Assembly: GCA_023134755.1 (NCBI GenBank)
Contig: JAGLUM010000068.1
Coordinates: forward strand, 1-9,453
Reading direction: 5' to 3'
Source of the DNA: Fidelibacterota bacterium
GTDB lineage: Bacteria; Fidelibacterota; Fidelibacteria; Fidelibacterales; Fidelibacteraceae
DNA: 9,453 nucleotides
Part shown: positions 8,131-9,453 of the stretch, piece after piece
How the letters are laid out: the number at the start of each line of letters is the position of its first letter
Position numbering within the stretch: position 1 is the stretch's first letter
Made by a program: the position numbers and the translations under genes
Notes under the pieces: model-generated
Databases searched by the model: none
The model's input: the letters and a program-made list of their open reading frames with translations, nothing else
Told to the model about the DNA's origin: nothing

Positions 8131-9357
8131 ATGAAAAAGACATTTATTAGTCTTAGTATGATGTTAATCGTTATCCTGGCATTAACAGGATGTTACGAAT
8201 GGCCGGATAACATTTTTGATCCTGATGATACAGGACTTACTACACCCACCATTACCGGGGTTGACAAAACCACTTTGCTGGGCGGTATTGATCAATTAAC
8301 CATCACCGGAAGTGGTTTCGGAACGGTTGCAAATGAAGTACTTATATATTTCAAAAAAGGAACAACCGTAGGTCGGGGAAGAGCATTAAATGTTACAGAT
8401 ACAGAGATCATTGTTGAAGCACCTGCTGTGTATTCCGATTCACTCGAGATATGGATAGATCGTCGCGGATGCTTTGAATATGCAAAATTTACAAGTAGTC
8501 TGATTACCATTGAATCCGGCATAAAAGCACTGCCGATCGTTACAGTGCAGCCTCTAAACCAGGTTGCCATAAATGAAGATGGTGATATTATAGTTGCACT
8601 TGGAAGCAGTTTTGATGTGCTCTCCTTTACTATAGATGATTCTCTGACTACCATAGCGGGCGTTTCCTTTTCAAACAGCTTGAATATATTAGCTGTGAGA
8701 ACAACAGGAGATGATATCTATTATACACTCCGTGAATACCTTGTAAAATATGATGGCGCAAAGAATAGAAATAAAGTAAATGCAACTAAAAACAATCTCA
8801 ATGATTTTGCCTTTGCAAATAACAATAAGATTTACCTTGTTGCTGCCAATTACATTTATTCAACGGATCATGATATGAGTAATGCTGCTGATGCAGTAGT
8901 TGATACAAATTATAATTATACAAAATGCGAGGTGTATGACGGTAATCTATATGTTGCAAGTACCTATGTCGGTGGTGATACCTTACGAGCCAATGAAAAG
9001 GCTATTATGACATATCCCATCAATACGGATGGGTCGCTTGGAACAGGTGAAATGCTCATTAACTGGACAGAAGACTTTGCCGGATCGATCATTAAAGGTT
9101 TATCCTTTGATGCTAACGGTACGATGTATGTCGCGACCAGTACCAGTACACCTATTTATGTATTTGAACCGGTTGCCGGAAGCTATGCGGACGGTAGCAT
9201 CAGTTTACTGTATCCGGTACTTTTAAATCAGGCTATCATAAGTATGCGCTGGGATAGCGGTGACTATATGGCTTTTATTGCGAAAGATGCCAGTGGTGCA
9301 AGAACAGTTTATCGTCTAAAGATGATTGAAACGGCATCACCCAACTATATACCGTAA
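8131..9357 (+). CDS. IPT/TIG-domain lipoprotein B with probable beta-propeller
   Basis: A 408-residue lipoprotein counted from the ATG at 8131. The signal peptide MKKTFISLSMMLIVILALTGC has a textbook lipobox, LTGC, with the Cys at 21. GAAAGGA at 8118-8124, six bases before this ATG, makes it the better start. The in-frame ATG at 8116 (413 residues) lies only one base after the previous stop and would put that ribosome-binding site inside the gene. After a short linker (EWPDNIFDPDD), residues ~39-130 match an IPT/TIG immunoglobulin-like fold: PTITGVDKTTLLGG, then LTITGSGFG, then a strand VLIYF. Residues ~140-400 contain recurring blade-like units, for example QVAINEDGDIIVAL (144-157), NNKIYLVAANYIYS and NGTMYVAT...PIYVFEP (330-346). 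These suggest an NHL/six-bladed propeller; the blade count is not established. IPT/TIG lipoproteins accompany TonB receptors in Bacteroidota as surface ligand-binding proteins, so a binding partner for the receptor here is inferred. Confidence 0.82.
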   Translation: MKKTFISLSMMLIVILALTGCYEWPDNIFDPDDTGLTTPTITGVDKTTLLGGIDQLTITGSGFGTVANEVLIYFKKGTTVGRGRALNVTDTEIIVEAPAVYSDSLEIWIDRRGCFEYAKFTSSLITIESGIKALPIVTVQPLNQVAINEDGDIIVALGSSFDVLSFTIDDSLTTIAGVSFSNSLNILAVRTTGDDIYYTLREYLVKYDGAKNRNKVNATKNNLNDFAFANNNKIYLVAANYIYSTDHDMSNAADAVVDTNYNYTKCEVYDGNLYVASTYVGGDTLRANEKAIMTYPINTDGSLGTGEMLINWTEDFAGSIIKGLSFDANGTMYVATSTSTPIYVFEPVAGSYADGSISLLYPVLLNQAIISMRWDSGDYMAFIAKDASGARTVYRLKMIETASPNYIP

Positions 9358-9453
9358 AATAAGAGTATAAAAAATATTTGCATTTTATAAGTGAATGTAT
9401 TAAAATGTGGTAATAAGTGTAAACAATTGGAAAATTTAATTAAAAGGAGTAAA
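9358..9453. other. AT-rich non-coding tail between lipoprotein B and the next gene
   Basis: This 96-base stretch is the longest gap in the window and has no credible open frame. It contains a short AT-only dyad (TATAAAA at 9366-9372, TTTTATA at 9383-9389) with no GC stem and no following T-run, so it is not a convincing terminator. TTGCAT (9378-9383), 17 bases before TAAAAT (9401-9406), could be a weak sigma70-like promoter. The -35 match is poor, and FCB bacteria often use a different consensus, so I do not call it. The longer gap may mark a boundary between transcription units. Confidence 0.5.
9442..9449 (+). promoter_or_regulatory. Shine-Dalgarno sequence of a gene starting past the right edge
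   Basis: AAAAGGAG ends four bases before the window edge, in a purine-rich context like that before the other genes here. No start codon follows inside the window, so a downstream + strand gene probably begins at or just beyond base 9454. Confidence 0.6.

Noticed and set aside
9366..9389. Inverted repeat TATAAAA...TTTTATA as a transcription terminator
   Set aside because: The stem is AT-only and seven base pairs long with a ten-base loop and no T-run after it, as expected by chance in such AT-rich sequence.
9378..9406. TTGCAT - 17 bases - TAAAAT as a promoter
   Set aside because: The -10 element is good but the -35 matches only TTG, and the FCB consensus differs; too weak to call.

Overview
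The window is a compact run of six genes, all on the + strand, that encode only envelope, exported or surface proteins. The mix is a PorV/PorQ-family outer-membrane protein, a TonB-dependent receptor with a carboxypeptidase-regulatory-like N-terminal domain, two exported proteins ending in a type IX secretion (T9SS)-like sorting domain, and two lipoproteins. Together these point to a member of the Fibrobacterota-Chlorobi-Bacteroidota (FCB) superphylum. The style of the receptor (DxNxNGxxD acidic loops, a soluble insert before the last strand) and of the long fibronectin-III cargo suggests an uncultured FCB lineage such as Marinimicrobia, KSB1 or Calditrichota rather than a classical Bacteroides. 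That placement is inference. Base composition is moderately AT-rich, and I see no mobile element, RNA gene or CRISPR array.

Layout: (1) 1-855, C-terminal part of cargo protein A (fibronectin III plus sorting domain), probably cut by the left edge; (2) 887-1591, small lipoprotein A with no recognised family; (3) 1632-2615, PorV/PorQ-family barrel; (4) 2634-5873, TonB-dependent receptor; (5) 5889-8114, cargo protein B, a full-length paralogue of A; (6) 8131-9357, lipoprotein B with an IPT/TIG domain and a probable beta-propeller. The last 96 bases are non-coding and end in a Shine-Dalgarno sequence, so a seventh gene probably begins at or just past the right edge. Gaps between genes are 15-40 bases and no terminator is visible, so the genes are probably co-transcribed.

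The layout shows a repeated unit: cargo followed by lipoprotein occurs twice, on either side of a PorV-family/TonB-receptor core. In T9SS biology, PorV carries cargo with a C-terminal sorting domain from the translocon to the surface. In Sus-like systems, the TonB receptor works with surface lipoproteins to bind and import a ligand. A plausible reading is a locus that displays two related surface proteins and two lipoproteins around one TonB-driven importer. The ligand cannot be told from the sequence. No SusD homologue, enzyme, sigma/anti-sigma pair or T9SS core component (PorK/L/M/N, SprA) lies in the window.
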